Of a stretch of DNA of 64,000 nucleotides, positions 1 through 11,813 are shown one piece after another (position 1 is the first letter of the stretch; each line of letters opens with the position of its first letter). The stretch is from assembly GCA_035048495.1 (NCBI GenBank), contig CM068553.1:28668978-28732977 (forward strand). The letters are read 5' to 3'. Below the pieces are notes generated by a model. That model made no database searches. It had not been told where the DNA came from and saw only the letters and a program-made list of their open reading frames with translations. The stretch comes from Euptelea pleiosperma. Its lineage: Eukaryota > Streptophyta > Magnoliopsida > Ranunculales > Eupteleaceae. The translations under genes and the position numbers were made by a program.

Positions 1-1
1 C

Positions 2-643
2 ATTTATCTTGAAGACGACTCTAAGACGTCTAGAGAGCACCAGAGGAGGTTAAATCCAGTCCTAAAAGAAGTAGTACGGGATGAAATTCTAAAATTGCTA
101 GATGCGGGTATCATTTACCCCATCTCTGATAGCAAATGGGTGAGTCCAATCCATGTCGTACCTAAGAAGGCGGGTTTCACTGTTGTAGAAAATGATCAAG
201 GAGAAATGGTCACCCAGCGCTTAAAGAAAGGATGGAGAGTCTGTATTGACTGCAGACGGCTCAATACCAACACCCGGAAGGACCATTTCCCTCTCCCATT
301 CATTGATCAGATGTTGGAACGTCTTGCAGGTCATTCCTACTATTGCTTCCTAGATGGTTACTCAGGATATAATCAGATTCCCATTGCACCCGAAGACCAT
401 GAGAAGACCACGTTCACCTGTCCCTTTGGCACTTTTGCCTACAGTCGCATGCCTTTTGGCCTCTACAATGCACCTGCGACTTTTCAAAGGTGTATGATGA
501 GTATATTTTCGGACATGGTCGAACGGTTCTTAGAAGTTTTCATGGATGACTTCTCCGTCTTTGGATCCTCTTTCGATGACTGTCTCCAACATCTGAGTCT
601 GGTACTCGCAAGATGTCAGGATAAGCGACTTGTCCTAAATTGA
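2..643 (+). pseudogene. Athila-like reverse transcriptase domain, 5'-truncated and ended by a nonsense codon
   Basis: This is the RT domain of the Ty3/gypsy pol polyprotein, which copies element RNA into cDNA inside virus-like particles. The frame is open from base 2. In order it shows the region before the fingers (SREHQRRLNP), AGIIYPISDSKWVSP, WRVCIDCRRLN, KDHFPLPFIDQMLERLAGH, the catalytic aspartate in CFLDGYSGYNQ, PFGLYNAPATFQRCM and the FMDD box (two catalytic aspartates at 545-550). A TGA at 641-643 stands where the family has tryptophan, and homology continues past it (KKCHF..). A one-base loss near 711 then moves the frame into the next ORF. Enzyme family is certain; the copy is not functional. 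Confidence 0.93.
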
Positions 644-762
644 AAAAAATGCCACTTCATGGTAAAGAAAGGAATCGTGCTAGGACATGTCATTTCTGAC
701 AAGGGTATTGAGTCGACAAAGCTAAGATTGATATTATCTCGACCCTACCAATTTCAAAATCT

Positions 763-2709
763 GTGCGTGATATTCGCTCTTTTCTTGGACATGGAGGATT
801 CTACAGGAGATTCATTAAGGATTTCTCCCAGGTAGCTCGACCCCTATGTAGTCTTTTGGCTAAGGATAGCCCTTTTGACTTCAATGCTGACTGTGTGAAG
901 GCATTCGAGCGTCTTAAATCTGAGCTTACTTCTGCGCCCATCATCCGCCCTCCTGATTGGACCATACCTTTTGAGGTGATGTGTGACGCATCCGACTATG
1001 CTCTTGGAGCAGTTTTGGGCCAAAGAGTCAACAAAATGCCACATGTGATATATTATGTGAGCAAGACTTTAAACTCGGCTCAATTAAACTATTCCACTAC
1101 TGAAAAAGAGCTAGTGGCCGTTGTTTTTGCTCTGGATAAATTCAGACCATACTTATTGGCCATTAAAGTCATAGTTTATACGGATCATGCGGCTCTGAGA
1201 TATCTAATGTCCAAAAAGGAGACGAAGTCGAGATTGATAAGATGGATCCTTCTATTACAGGAATTCGATCTAGAGATCAGGGACAAGAAAGGAACTGAAA
1301 ATGTTGTGGCTGATCACTTGTCAAGGCTGACTTTAGAGTCTAATTTTGAATCTCAGCCCATTCTCGAAACTTTTCCTGACGAACAACTGTTCACTATCTC
1401 CATCACCCCATGGTATGTTGACATTATCAATTACCTAGTGACGGAGGAAATACCATCTCATTGGTCAAAACATGACAAAAATCAATTCCTGGCAAGAGTT
1501 AAGTATTACTCTTGGGACGAGCCTTATTTATATAAATATTGTCCTGACCAGATTATTCGTCTCTGTGTCCCTGAATCTCAGCAGTTGAATATCTTGTCCT
1601 CTTGTCATGACCAACCATGTGGTGGTCACTTCAGTTCCAAAAAGACGGCTGAGAAAATCCTACAATGTGGATTCTACTGGTCATCATTGTTTAGAGAAAC
1701 ACATATCTACTGCAAGGCCTGCCCTAATTGTCAAAACCTTGGAAGAATTTCACAGAGAAATATGATGCCCTTGAACCCTATTCAAGTCGATGAGATATTC
1801 GATATGTGGGGTATTGATTTCATGGGACCCTTTCCTACATCCAATGGTTTCCAATTCATCATCCTAGCTGTGGACTATGTCTCTAAGTGGATTGAGGCAA
1901 TTCCAACCAGAACCAATGACCATCAAGTTGTGGTGAGATTTTTGAGGGAGTACATCTTTGCACGATTCGGAGCCCCCAAAGCCATTATAAGTGATGGGGG
2001 TAGCCATTTCTGTAATAGAGTTTTTGAAAAGTTAATGAAAAAGTACAGTGTAACTCATAAGGTTGCCCTTGCTTATCATCCGCAGACCAGCGGTCAGGTC
2101 GAGGTCTCCAATCGGCAAATCAAGCAGATACTGGAGAAGACAGTCAATACAACTCGTAAGGACTGGTCTACACGCCTCTCAGATGCTCTATGGGCTTACC
2201 GAACAGCTTATAAAACTCCCTTGAATATGTCTCTATACCGGTTGGTTTATGGTAAACCTTATCATCTACCTGTCGAGATCGAGCATCGCGCCCTATGGGT
2301 GATCAAAAAACTAAATTTTGACTTAGATGCAGCAGGAGAGGAAAGGAATTTACAACTCAATGAATTGGATGAGCTGAGGAATGATTCATATGCCTTGTCA
2401 ACAAAATATAAAGATAAAATGAAATGGATACATGACAAGAGCATCCTCAGGAAAGATTTCCACCCGGGACAGAAGGTCTTACTTTATAATTCTAGACTTC
2501 ACATCTTCCCTGGGAAATTAAAATCCCGATGGTTGGGCCCATTTATTATTACTGAAGTCAAGCCCTATGGGGCTATAACTGTTGAGGATCTGAAGGATAA
2601 TTCAACCTTTCAGGTCAATGGACAGCGTCTCAAACCTTTTCAAGAATTAGACGTGTCATCTATTCAAACCTTCGAGATAGATCTTATTGATCCGATATAT
2701 GAAGACTGA
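763..2709 (+). pseudogene. Athila-like RNase H and integrase part of pol (open for 648 codons)
   Basis: This is the C-terminal half of the same polyprotein; 763 is only the first ATG after the frameshift, and the homologous frame opens near 712. RNase H occupies about residues 65-190: [13 protein letters not shown] (Asp at 985-987), [20 protein letters not shown] and ADHLSR. Integrase follows, with an HHCC zinc-binding head ([10 protein letters not shown] .. YCKACPNCQ, residues about 280-325). The catalytic triad is D352 (codon 1816), D411 (1993) and E447 (2101), a DD35E arrangement with 35 residues between the last two. Near the end, [15 protein letters not shown] is the GPY/F module. No chromodomain follows, which fits Athila rather than chromoviruses. 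All catalytic residues remain, so this half may have decayed later than the RT half. Not translatable as one polyprotein in this copy. Confidence 0.94.
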
Positions 2710-4615
2710 TGTTTCTGTCAGTCTCTCTGAGCTCCAACTTAGTTGGGGGTGAATTTCACCCCCGTTGTGTCTGGCTGAAGACATAAAACTTAGCGCTTTC
2801 AGAAAGGCAATTCCGGTATTCCTAGAAGTCATTGAGTCTCATGCATAATTCTTATATTTCACATATTATTATTGCTATGCAGGTACAATTCCTCTCACTA
2901 CCATCAGGTATCACCAAATCTCAGCCATACTGGTACAACTCTTCCTCTTACATGCATCACATTCAGAGTTTTCATATATTTTTGTCCCGGTCAGAGCACC
3001 GAGGACGGTGCTGTATTTCAGTTGGGGGTGGGGATTTATCAAAACTCATGTCTTCAATAAAAAAAAATTTGAGAAAAATGAGAAAAAGATGTATTTTTGG
3101 GGTGATAACCTGTGTTTTACAAAGTTTTCTGAGTACTTTCGAAATACTTTTCAAATCCTTTACAATGATGAGTACAAACTTTTTGGAAAGTCTATTTATT
3201 GAAAATGATGTCTGTTTTGAAAAATCACTTATTAGCTATTCATTCAGTTTGAAAGCAAACATTACTATAGTGGATTGAAAAATCTTTGAAAACTCAGATT
3301 CAGCAAAAATGGTCACATATTAACGTCAGAATTATCCGAAGTTTAGATTATCCAGAGATCCAAGAAGAATAATTTTGGAGACCTAACCCAGTGAGCTTTT
3401 GAGCTTTTCATTATTTCTGAGGGTTATAAAATTATTCTGAGTCACAAGATGACTCACAATTCTTCTAGTCCCCAAATATTTTCATTGAGTGGTTTCATTA
3501 ACCTTTGCTTTGGTCATGGAACTCAGAACGACATCAAATTCAGATTATTACAGAAAGAATCTTCTCTATATCCATTCGAGACATCGAAGATGAAAATACA
3601 AATCCTAGAAAATGATATAGGCCATCTTTCTAACCAATCAGACTTTTTAGCTACCCTAACATCTATACCGTTAGAAACTATTTTTGTGCCTTTTGATGAA
3701 AACCTTTTCTTGTTAATCCATCAACCAAAAACTAAATCCCAAAAAGAGTTCAATACGATAACCTACTTCTGAGAGGGATCAAAGAGTATTTGGTATGATT
3801 ACACCAAGAAAAGAAAAGAAAACAAATGGTTTTTGCTGAAAAGAAACATGATCAGAAAGAAAGAATGAAAGGAAAAAGAATTTGAAAAAGGTTGAAGAAT
3901 ATCCAAAAAGACAAAAATTGGAAAAAGGAAAGAAGAAAAATGAAGGAAATATTACCCCTGAAAAAAAAATTGCAAAGAATAGTGAGATACCCTCTCAAAA
4001 TTTTTGAATACCAGAATATCCTTCTTTTCTTAACCTATCCTAAGCCTTAATATAACCTATATAAGTCCTATTTGATTCTAGATTTGTACCATCATCAAGT
4101 GTGGAGAATAGAGAAAAGAGAAATTATAGAGTTTGATCCGACGTTCTTAAGTGATATGACATTCCAATCATGAGATCTTAAATCTTCTTTTACCTTCCAT
4201 TCAAGAACTATATATGTGAGACGTTTGTCAGTTTTTATATTCATCTCCTCACATATAGTTTGAGAGAAAAGTATAAAACTATTTCTGAGTGATTCACTTC
4301 TGAGTAGGTATACAAGTGAGGATTGAGGTCGAGGCATAGAGTTTTTAAGGAGATCCAAATATCTCTACTGCCAGATAAGGATGATGTTGAACACACACAC
4401 ACACTAAGTCTGAGTAATCTTTTATTTGAAGGTCCATTTGTAGAAATGTTGCATTTTGCTGATTAGTTCTAATTTGTGAATGATTTCTTGCATCCTTGAA
4501 ATAATCGGACAAAACGGAATTTTTCTGAGTAATGCAAATAAGTTTTGCAGCATGTTTTGCCAAGCCCTTTTTCGCTCACTTATTTCGCAATAATTGCCAA
4601 GGATTGGCAATATGC
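2710..4615 (+). other. Element A 3' untranslated region between integrase and LTR
   Basis: About 1.9 kb with no convincing ORF; no env-like gene is visible, although some Athila elements carry one here. It is homologous to the 3' internal region of D (minus strand, about 18.9-20.85 kb) and B (44308-45612). Shared landmarks are a GTTGGGGGT tract just after the stop codon, CTGAAGACRTAAAACTTAG, a hairpin next to a second G-rich tract, and a block around TGGAGACCTAACCCAGTGAGC. Homology starts about at the pol stop (GAAGACTG), which marks where the pol-less elements were joined. A short (CA)n run lies at about 4391-4406. Confidence 0.75.
2994..3030 (+). promoter_or_regulatory. Conserved hairpin followed by internal polypurine-like tract
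   Basis: AGCACCG-AGGA-CGGTGCT can form a 7-bp stem, and about 10 bases later comes AGTTGGGGGTGGGG, nearly the same as the true 3' PPT. Both parts recur in D (minus strand, about 20490-20525) and in B (about 44634-44672, where the stem is weakened). Conservation in three copies suggests a role in second-strand priming, packaging or RNA processing, but none is shown. Confidence 0.55.
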
Positions 4616-4628
4616 TAGTTGGGGGTTG
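4616..4628 (+). promoter_or_regulatory. Polypurine tract (PPT) of element A
   Basis: GTTGGGGGTTG lies directly against the TG of the 3' LTR, the standard place for the plus-strand DNA primer. The same sequence abuts the LTR of D on the minus strand at 18876-18888. Confidence 0.8.
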
Positions 4629-7600
4629 TGATATTCGCTCAAAAGTGCTTATTTTAAGCCATTATCCTTATAGCGATGTCGCATTCTCCTACGTAAAACT
4701 TATCTTTTTTGTCGACTTTTCCATATAAGAGTTTCTTCCATTGCGTAGAACGCATTCTTTAGACGAAAATTGACTATTTGCATGAAATATACGCATTTCG
4801 GATAGTCTAGATATGAAGCCGTTTTGATTAAGTCTCATTACGCACTTTTCTCTCGCAAGAAACCCTGATCGGGCGATTTTCGAGAATTGCGAGCCCACGA
4901 TCAACCATTGAAGCCTAATATCCAAGCTTAAGGAGTCAACAAGCTATGACAAGAAGATACCGGCCAAGTACGGGTCAAGTCAGAGGATCGTAGAGCTAGA
5001 TAAAAAACCAAAAGAGAGGAAAAGTTGAGGACCAAGAGACGGGCCAAAGTGATTCAAAGTCGCACCAACTGATTGGTGAAGCCAACGGAAGATTACATTG
5101 AAGATCAGGGTTCATGACCCTCCGCCAGCTCTTTTGCCTTTACTTTGTATTATTTTCTCTCTCCTCTCTCGTAATTCTCTCTCCATCTCTCTAGACTCTA
5201 ATATCTAACCCATAGATCATCTCATCCTACAATTAGATCCCCAGATCTACCATCCGATCCCCCTCTCCATGATCGAATTACCTATATCTCACCATCCGAT
5301 CCTTAGATCGATCATCCTAACCCTCCGATCTCCATCATCTAACCTCAGATTTTCTCTCCTTTAGCTTTATTCCATCTCTCATAATTCTTCTACCGTTAGA
5401 TCTTCAATTCGACCGTTAGATCATTCATCTGACCGTTGGATCTCTCCAGATCCTACGGTCCGCCAATTGTGGACCGAGTCAAACCGCCACCTCATCTCAT
5501 CCAATTATCATAGTTTCATCATCTAACAGCCCCCATGGCCTTAGTGGTCCACGAAGCCCATGGCCAAGTGGCCCACAAGCAAATCAGAAACCCATGCCCA
5601 CTGGCCAACATGTGGCATGCTCGGTATTGGCCCAAAAAGCTCACTACTCTAATGGTCCACTGGCTCACCTATCCTATTTGACCAACATGTGGCATTTCAT
5701 GGGCCATTATTCTACTGGCCCACCTATGCCTGGGGCCACGCAACCGCTAGCCTGACATGTGGCATGCTTAGTAGTGGCCAAAAGACCATTCTCTTATGGC
5801 CTACTCACTAACGGGCCATCACATGCACTAAAACCTCCCAAGCCCATGAGTTAGAACCTCACAAGCCCACAACTCCAGCCCATGTGAGAAGTGGTCAACC
5901 TTGACCACTTCTCATCCTCTCCACGGTTTCTCTTTCACGTGGGCATTCCTTATCTCATGGACCCCACAAAGATCCATTCTCCTTAGAGAATGGAGGAGAG
6001 AAAACCGTCTGAGTCCCATCTCTCTTCTACGGATCTCTCTTCTTATAAGAGAAACCAAAAAGAGGAGAAGATCGGTTCCCTCCCCCTTCATTTTCCTCTA
6101 TCCCTTCTTCTCTCAACCTTTCCCTTTCTCCTCTCAAGTTAATTCACCAAATCTGCAACTCCTTTCTCTCTTGCTCGTTTGGTGGTGCCCCACCTCATTC
6201 ACGTTGCAAACAACGGGTTTCTCATCCTCCTAGGCAGCCTAAAGCTCCACCTTGCTCGTCATTTTTTCCTCACTCTTTCTGGTGTTGCAAACAGCAACAC
6301 CAGCCTCCACCATCTTCTCCAGCCAGCGTCTCTTTCTTCATTCACCCACCTGCAACTCAAAGCCTTGGATCGCATCTCCTTCTCCACAGGTTCAGCCTGT
6401 TCCTCCTCTCAATTCACCAACAGTTGCAGGTAGTGCAACACCTGCTCATCTCCATCAAAATCTCCCATCACCGGAGTTGCAGACCTGCAACTCTGGCCAA
6501 TCTCCTAAAGCTTCTCTACGTGTTGTTCCTCTCTAGCTACCATAGCACCGTCACCACCCTCTTCCATTGCTCCCGTAGGTTGAAATTTCTCCTCTTCCTC
6601 TGCCTTCTTCTTCTTCTTCTTCTTCTTATTCTTCTTCTTCTTCTTCTCTACCTAAAGCTCGCCGGACTGGATCATCTTCTCCGGCGAGCTCTTCATTCAC
6701 GACCTGCTGGTGCTTCTTCTCCAAACGCATCAGCCTGCAACTCCTCAAGGCACCTTCTTCTCCATGCTATCGTCCCCTTGAGCAACCGGACTAAAGATCC
6801 TCAGCCACATCTTCTCACTTGCAACACGCAGGCCATCACCACGACTAAGTTGCAGGCGGTGCGCCCCCTCAAGATCATCCTCTTCAGCCACGGTTTCAAC
6901 CTGCAACTCCATGCTTGCTGACCTCTCCACAAAACGGCAATGCAGCTCTCCGCCACTGCCTGCAAGTGCACACTACGGTTAATCCCTTGCTGGCTGCAAG
7001 GCCTGCAACTCCGGTGCCATGAATACCGGCTAGCAAGTGACGACCACCACAGACCCCTGTCACCATCTTCTTCACGTTGGAATCAACCTGCACGCCCTCC
7101 TCCACGTGATAACTCCATCTTTTCTCCCTTCTTCTGACAGACCTGCAATCAGCAACGTCTCTTCCACCCTTCAACACCACTTTCACCTTCATCCTCTTTG
7201 CCTGCAACTAAAGGACAACAAAGATGGCAACACCATCTTTGTTGATCACCAACCTCTCCAGTGAAATCTCCACCTTACCTTGGCCGAACCACACCACCTA
7301 GTTGGTTGAGGTCCTCCATTGCATACCAGCAAGCCAGGTCACCATATCTACTGGCCAAACCAGCAACACTTCGGGAAAACAGGCTCTCATTATCATTAGT
7401 AAGGTACAACACCGTTCTCCACAGTTTTGGTGTTGTCTTGCATCATTGAAAATGTTGCCCGTATCACCATTGAGTTGCCACCTGGACAGCAACATATAAC
7501 TCTCATGATCATCATTTGACCGTGACCAATCTCTATTAGTAAGCCCAAGGTTTGATTCATTTCCTCTCCTCTTTATCTCTTTTCATTCTTTAGATCTCTT

Positions 7601-8067
7601 GAGTTTCTCTCTCTAGTTGCAACCATTTCCCTATCTAAATCCCACTTTCTCTCTCTACCTATTTATTTTCTCTCTCTACTTTTTCCTCTCTTTAATTTTG
7701 CTTTCTAGATTGATTTCCATTTTATTTATTCAATTTTTGTAAACACTTGAGGAATTATTAAATTTAGTTGAAATATCGTTTTTCATTGTGTTCTCGTTCT
7801 ATTTGATTTATGCTAATTAGTTGATAAAGTCTCACCAAAAAGATTGTTTTAATCTTGATTTCCACCATTCTCACCCTTCCATCATTTTTAGCAAAATTTT
7901 CGTTAATTTGTTCTTATTTTTGCCCTAACCCCGAGTGCGGACGATATCCGACACGAGCCACTGTGCAAAGTCTGCATTTTTTGCAGAATTTAAAGTGAAC
8001 CGAAATTACAAATATTGTTGAGATCTAGGGTTTCTGTAACTGACGACGCGGAAAAACCCTAATTTCA
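4629..8067 (+). repeat. Element A 3' LTR (3.44 kb)
   Basis: It starts TGATATTCGCTCAAAAGTGC straight after the PPT and ends AACCCTAATTTCA. The 5' third has the conserved TGCGTAGAAC / TACGTAAAAC block and a CT-rich stretch with repeated GATCTAACGGTC-like words. A TATA-like TATAAGA lies at 6044-6050. The middle carries many CCTGCAACT words and one copy of the inverted repeat CCGGAGTTGCAG..CTGCAACTCTGG (6471-6496). The 3' end has the family block with GAGTGCGGACGATATCCGACAC and the terminal TAGGGTTTC..GAAAAACCCTA hairpin. ORFs read across it are low-complexity CT-rich translations and not genes. Confidence 0.88.
6044..6050 (+). promoter_or_regulatory. TATA-like box in LTR A
   Basis: TATAAGA inside TCTTCTTATAAGAGAAACC. 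Similar TCTTATAA(A/G)RGA words occur in the LTRs of C, I and M shortly before a purine- or pyrimidine-rich leader, so it is the best promoter candidate. The start site is not shown. Confidence 0.4.
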
Positions 8068-10819
8068 AGGAGCACCACCATTAAGTTACAGGTTGGAATG
8101 CTCGCTGTTGTTGGGCATGAGGATGGGAGAGAAGAGGTCGGTTGTGGTGGAGAGGCGGAGCACGGAGCTGCAAGAACAGAGGAGGATGTTCAGGCTAGTG
8201 TACAGGTGTTGTTGGTGTGATCTGCAACAAGGCGAAGAGGAGGATGGCTGAGCGCCTGAGTTGCAGGCTTGTCAGAGTAAGGAAGGTAAGTTTGCTGGCC
8301 TATAACTTGGATAGCAATGGTGAGGACGGCTTGTAAAAGGGGAGAAGAAGATGGATGTTTGCAGATCAGAACCTGCAAGTGGCAGGATGTGATAAGTTGA
8401 GATAATCAAGAGATTTATGTGCAAGTGTGCACATCAGTTGATGAAGATTGACAGTGATGGCTTGCCGGTGGAGGAGACTGACAAGCCTGAGATGAGTTAC
8501 AGGTTGCAATGCTTGCTGCCGTTAGGCATGAGGATGGGAGAGAAGAGGTCGGTTGTGGTGGAGAGGCGGAGCACGGAGCTGCAAGAACAGAGGAGGATGT
8601 TCAGACTGGTGTACAGGCCCAGATGTGGTGTTGCTGGTGTGATCTGCAACAAGGCGAAGAGGAGGATGGCTGAGCACCTGAGTTGCAAGCTTGTCGGAGT
8701 AAGGAAGGTAAGCTTGCTGGCCTGTAACTTGGATAGCAATGGTGAGGACGGCTTGCAAAAGGGGAGAAGAAGATGGATGTTTGCAGATCAAAACCTACAA
8801 GTAGCAGGACGTGATAGGTTGAGATAATCAAGAGATTTATGTGCAAGTGTGCACATCAGTTGATGAAGATGGACGGTGATGGCTTGCCGGTGGAGGAGAC
8901 TGAGAAGCCTGAGATGAGTTGCAGGTTTGCTCTGTTGGTAGTTGAGGAAGAAATGACTGGTGTGCAGCGAGTTGAATTATGTGCCCAAAGGAGAACACGG
9001 TTGCTTGAGCAACCGATAATGAAGGAGAGGAAGATGGTTGCCCGGAGTTGCAGGTCTGCAACTCCGATGAAGATGGAGAAGGAAACCGTCAATTGAAGGT
9101 GAGCTAGAAGTGGAATGAATGGAGTGGATAGGAGAAGAAGACTTTCATAATGTGGAGTTGCAGGCCATTAGGAATAGGCGTTGCTGTTTTTACGCTGTGT
9201 GAAGCCGTGAAGATGGATCTATGTTGTAGGGGTGTTTCTCACAGAATAGAAACAGATGACGGTGGCTATTTGCAAGTCCAACAATGGTGAAGTGATGGAG
9301 GATGATGGATGCTATAGTGTGCATGAGCAGAATGTGCGTGGAGGAAGTTGTTGCAGGTTGGTATGCACAACTTATGAAGAGGGGGTAGATCTGAGCGTTG
9401 CACTTGTAGTTGAAGATGGCGGACTGGTGGTTGTGCTCCGGCGTGGAGAAAAGTTGCAGATTGATGAAGAATGACCAAGAAAGGGGCCGTGAGGTGAGGA
9501 GACGATACCAATTTGTAGGTTGGATGAGATGTAGGTCGATGCACCAGCAAGGTGCAAGGTGGATCGTGCACTGCAGATCTGTAGGTTGGCGGTTTTGCAG
9601 ATCAGCAAGGTTGTTGTCCGTGCAAGTGGTGGATTGCAAGGTTTTCAAGATGGAGAAGACGGTGAGAATGTGGTGAGGGAAGCAAGGATTAGGAAAGAGA
9701 GGGGGGAGAGAACCAAGTTTTCTCTTCTCCTTGGTTTCTCTTATAGAAAGAGAGATAGAGGAGGGGAAGAGAGAAACTCGTGGATTAAGATGAGTGAGGA
9801 GGAATCGGTCATGGGAAGACCGATTTTCCCATGGGAAAGGTTGTGGGCTTTTGGGATATGGGCTTTTAAGGCTGTAAGGGCCCATAGATAGTGGGCCACT
9901 TGGCCATGGCTTATGTGGGTGAGGAAGAGATGGTTATCGAGGTAAGGTGGCAGCTATAGAGGATGGGTGAAGTGGGGATTGCTTGAATGCTGGCCTATTG
10001 GAAGCAATGCACTCACTTGCCATGGTTGCAAGTGATTGCCAAGCCTTTGCATTTCTATAATGCACTCATTTGCTATGGGTACAAGTGGTTGCAAAGCTTG
10101 TGCTTATTTTGAGAAAATGGATGCATTTGCGTGCACCTATGGCAACTGGCGTGCACCTGGGTGCAAGAATGAGCGCACTAAGTAGGGCCTTAGGATGACA
10201 TGGAGGAGCAATGGTTAAGAGAAATCATGTGGTGATTATGAGATGATGCTGGTCGGGCCCTAAGATAGGCAAACCGTTGGATCTGGCGAGATTCAACAGT
10301 TTGATAGATGATCTATCGGACCGATAAAAGATCTAACGGTGGGAAATCTATGTGAGATGGGATAGATCTAGAGGAAAGGAGATCAGAGGTTAGATGATGG
10401 AGATCGGAGGGTTAAGATGATCGATCTGATAATCGGGGTAGTCGATCTGAGGATCTAATGGTAGGATGAGATAATATAAAAGTTAGATGTTAGGGTTTAG
10501 AGAGATGGAGAGAGAGGAGAGAGAAAATAATACACAAACAAAGAGAAAAGAGAAGGCGGAGGGTTTTGAACCCATATCTTCAACGTAGTCTTCAGTAGGC
10601 TTCACCAATCACATAAGCCATCATTTTATATCATTTAGTGCGGCTTTGAATCACTTTGGTCCATCTCTTGGTCTTCAACTTTGCCTCTCTCTTGGTCTTT
10701 GGTTCAACTAATAATGGCTTGATACTGGACTATCATAAATGCGTATATTTTATGCAAATAGTCGATTTTCGTCTAAAGAATGTGTTCTAGACAATGGAAG
10801 AAACTCTTACGTGAAAAAG
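8068..10819 (-). repeat. Outermost LTR Z, minus strand, main visible part
   Basis: Family LTR in reverse: at its right end it carries the conserved LTR-start block and stops at ACGTGAAAAAG, where element B begins. The remaining LTR start resumes at 46044 and ends GCGAATATCA at 46131. Its own 3' end must lie left of element A, outside the window. It includes two tandem units of about 415 bp and an inverted repeat CCGGAGTTGCAGGTCTGCAACTCCG (9042-9067). The long minus ORF at 9190-9885 is low-complexity and not a gene. Confidence 0.8.
8085..8920. repeat. Two tandem copies of a ~415-bp unit inside LTR Z
   Basis: AGGATGGGAG recurs at 8120 and 8531, and CAAGAGATTTATGTGCAAG at 8407 and 8829, giving spacings of 411 and 422 bp. 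The units differ by a few substitutions and a small indel (CCCAGATG is present only in the second). The duplication lies inside the LTR body. Confidence 0.85.
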
Positions 10820-11813
10820 TGATATTCACTCAAAAGTACTTATTTTAAGCCATTATCCTTATAGCGATGTCTAATTCTCTACGTAAAACTTGTCTTTTCG
10901 TCGACTTTTTTACATAAGAGTTTCTTTCATTGTGTAGAACGCATTCTTTAGATGAAAATTGACTATTTGCATGAAATATACGCATTTTGGATAGTCCATC
11001 AAGCCATTTTTGTTGAATCTCATTACACGCTTTTTCACTTGCAGGAGACCCTATCAGGCGATTCTCGAGGACTGGCGGGCCCACAATCAACCACAGAAGA
11101 CTTCTATTAAAGCTTAAAGAGCCAACAGGCTAGCATAAAAAGATAGAAGACATGTACGGGCAAAGCTAGAGCATCATAGAGTCGGAACAAGGACTAAGAG
11201 AGAGAAGAATAGCTGGAGACCAAGAGAAGGATTTAGGTGTTAAAGGCCACACCAATTGACATCAAATGATAAGTTTGACTAATTGGTGGAGCGGAGAGAA
11301 TAAAGAAGACCAGGGTTCAAGACCCTCAAATGCTTTTATTTTTGTATTTTTCTCTCACCTCTCTCCTATTTCTCTCTCTATCTATCTATCTATCTTGGCC
11401 CATGACCTAGGCCCATGACCCATGACCCATGCCCATGACCCATGCCCATACCCATGACCCATGCCCATTTGCAACAACAAGAGAGAATTGGTCTGACTTG
11501 ACCGATTCTTCTCTCTCCCATCTCTCTATCCTAGTCACTGTCTCTCTCATCTAACTAACCCATTCCCAACCGTTCGATCTCTCTAGATCCAACGGTCATC
11601 ATTTTTACAAGCAAAAAAAAAAAAAGTCTATAAGAGATCTACGATCTCTCCTTCTTGGGTTGGTTCTCTCTCCCCTCTCATAACCTACAATCCTCTAGAA
11701 TCCCTCTCCCTTTCTTATCTAAACCTCTCTATATCTCTCATTTCCTTGGTTCGGTTCTCTTCTAAAAACCATCAAGAACACGACTGTGCAAACCTCTTCT
11801 CCATTGGTAATCA
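10820..11813 (+). repeat. Element B 5' LTR, first part
   Basis: LTR start with the conserved block, then CT-rich sequence. It includes a short tandem array of CCCATGACC/CCCATGCC words at about 11396-11468. It is interrupted by solo LTR C at AATCA and resumes at 15469. With both parts joined the LTR is only about 1.5 kb, much shorter than other family LTRs, because the central CTGCAAC-rich body is missing. Confidence 0.85.

Larger units (their letters stand above)
1..8067 (+). mobile_element. Element A: 3' part of an autonomous Athila-like Ty3/gypsy retrotransposon
   Basis: The window opens inside reverse transcriptase and runs through RNase H, integrase, a long 3' untranslated region, a polypurine tract and a complete 3' LTR. 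The RT wording (AGHSYYCFLDGYSGYNQI, VFMDDFSVFG) is typical of the Athila branch of non-chromoviral Ty3/gypsy elements. Gag, protease and the 5' LTR lie left of the window. The 3' untranslated region and LTR are homologous to those of elements B and D, which lack pol, so A is of the type that could supply enzymes to them. This copy is dead: pol has a nonsense codon and a frameshift. Directly after the LTR comes minus-strand LTR sequence (Z), so A is probably inserted in Z; AGGAG (8068-8072) would be its right target duplication, but the left one is not visible. Confidence 0.9.

Noticed and set aside
2832..3278. 148-codon ORF after integrase, a possible env-like gene
   Set aside because: No signal peptide plus membrane anchor of convincing form; the homologous regions of B and D do not keep the frame, and it overlaps the hairpin and G-rich tract.
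9190..9885. 231-codon minus-strand ORF
   Set aside because: Part of LTR Z body; no domain, and related LTRs do not keep the frame.
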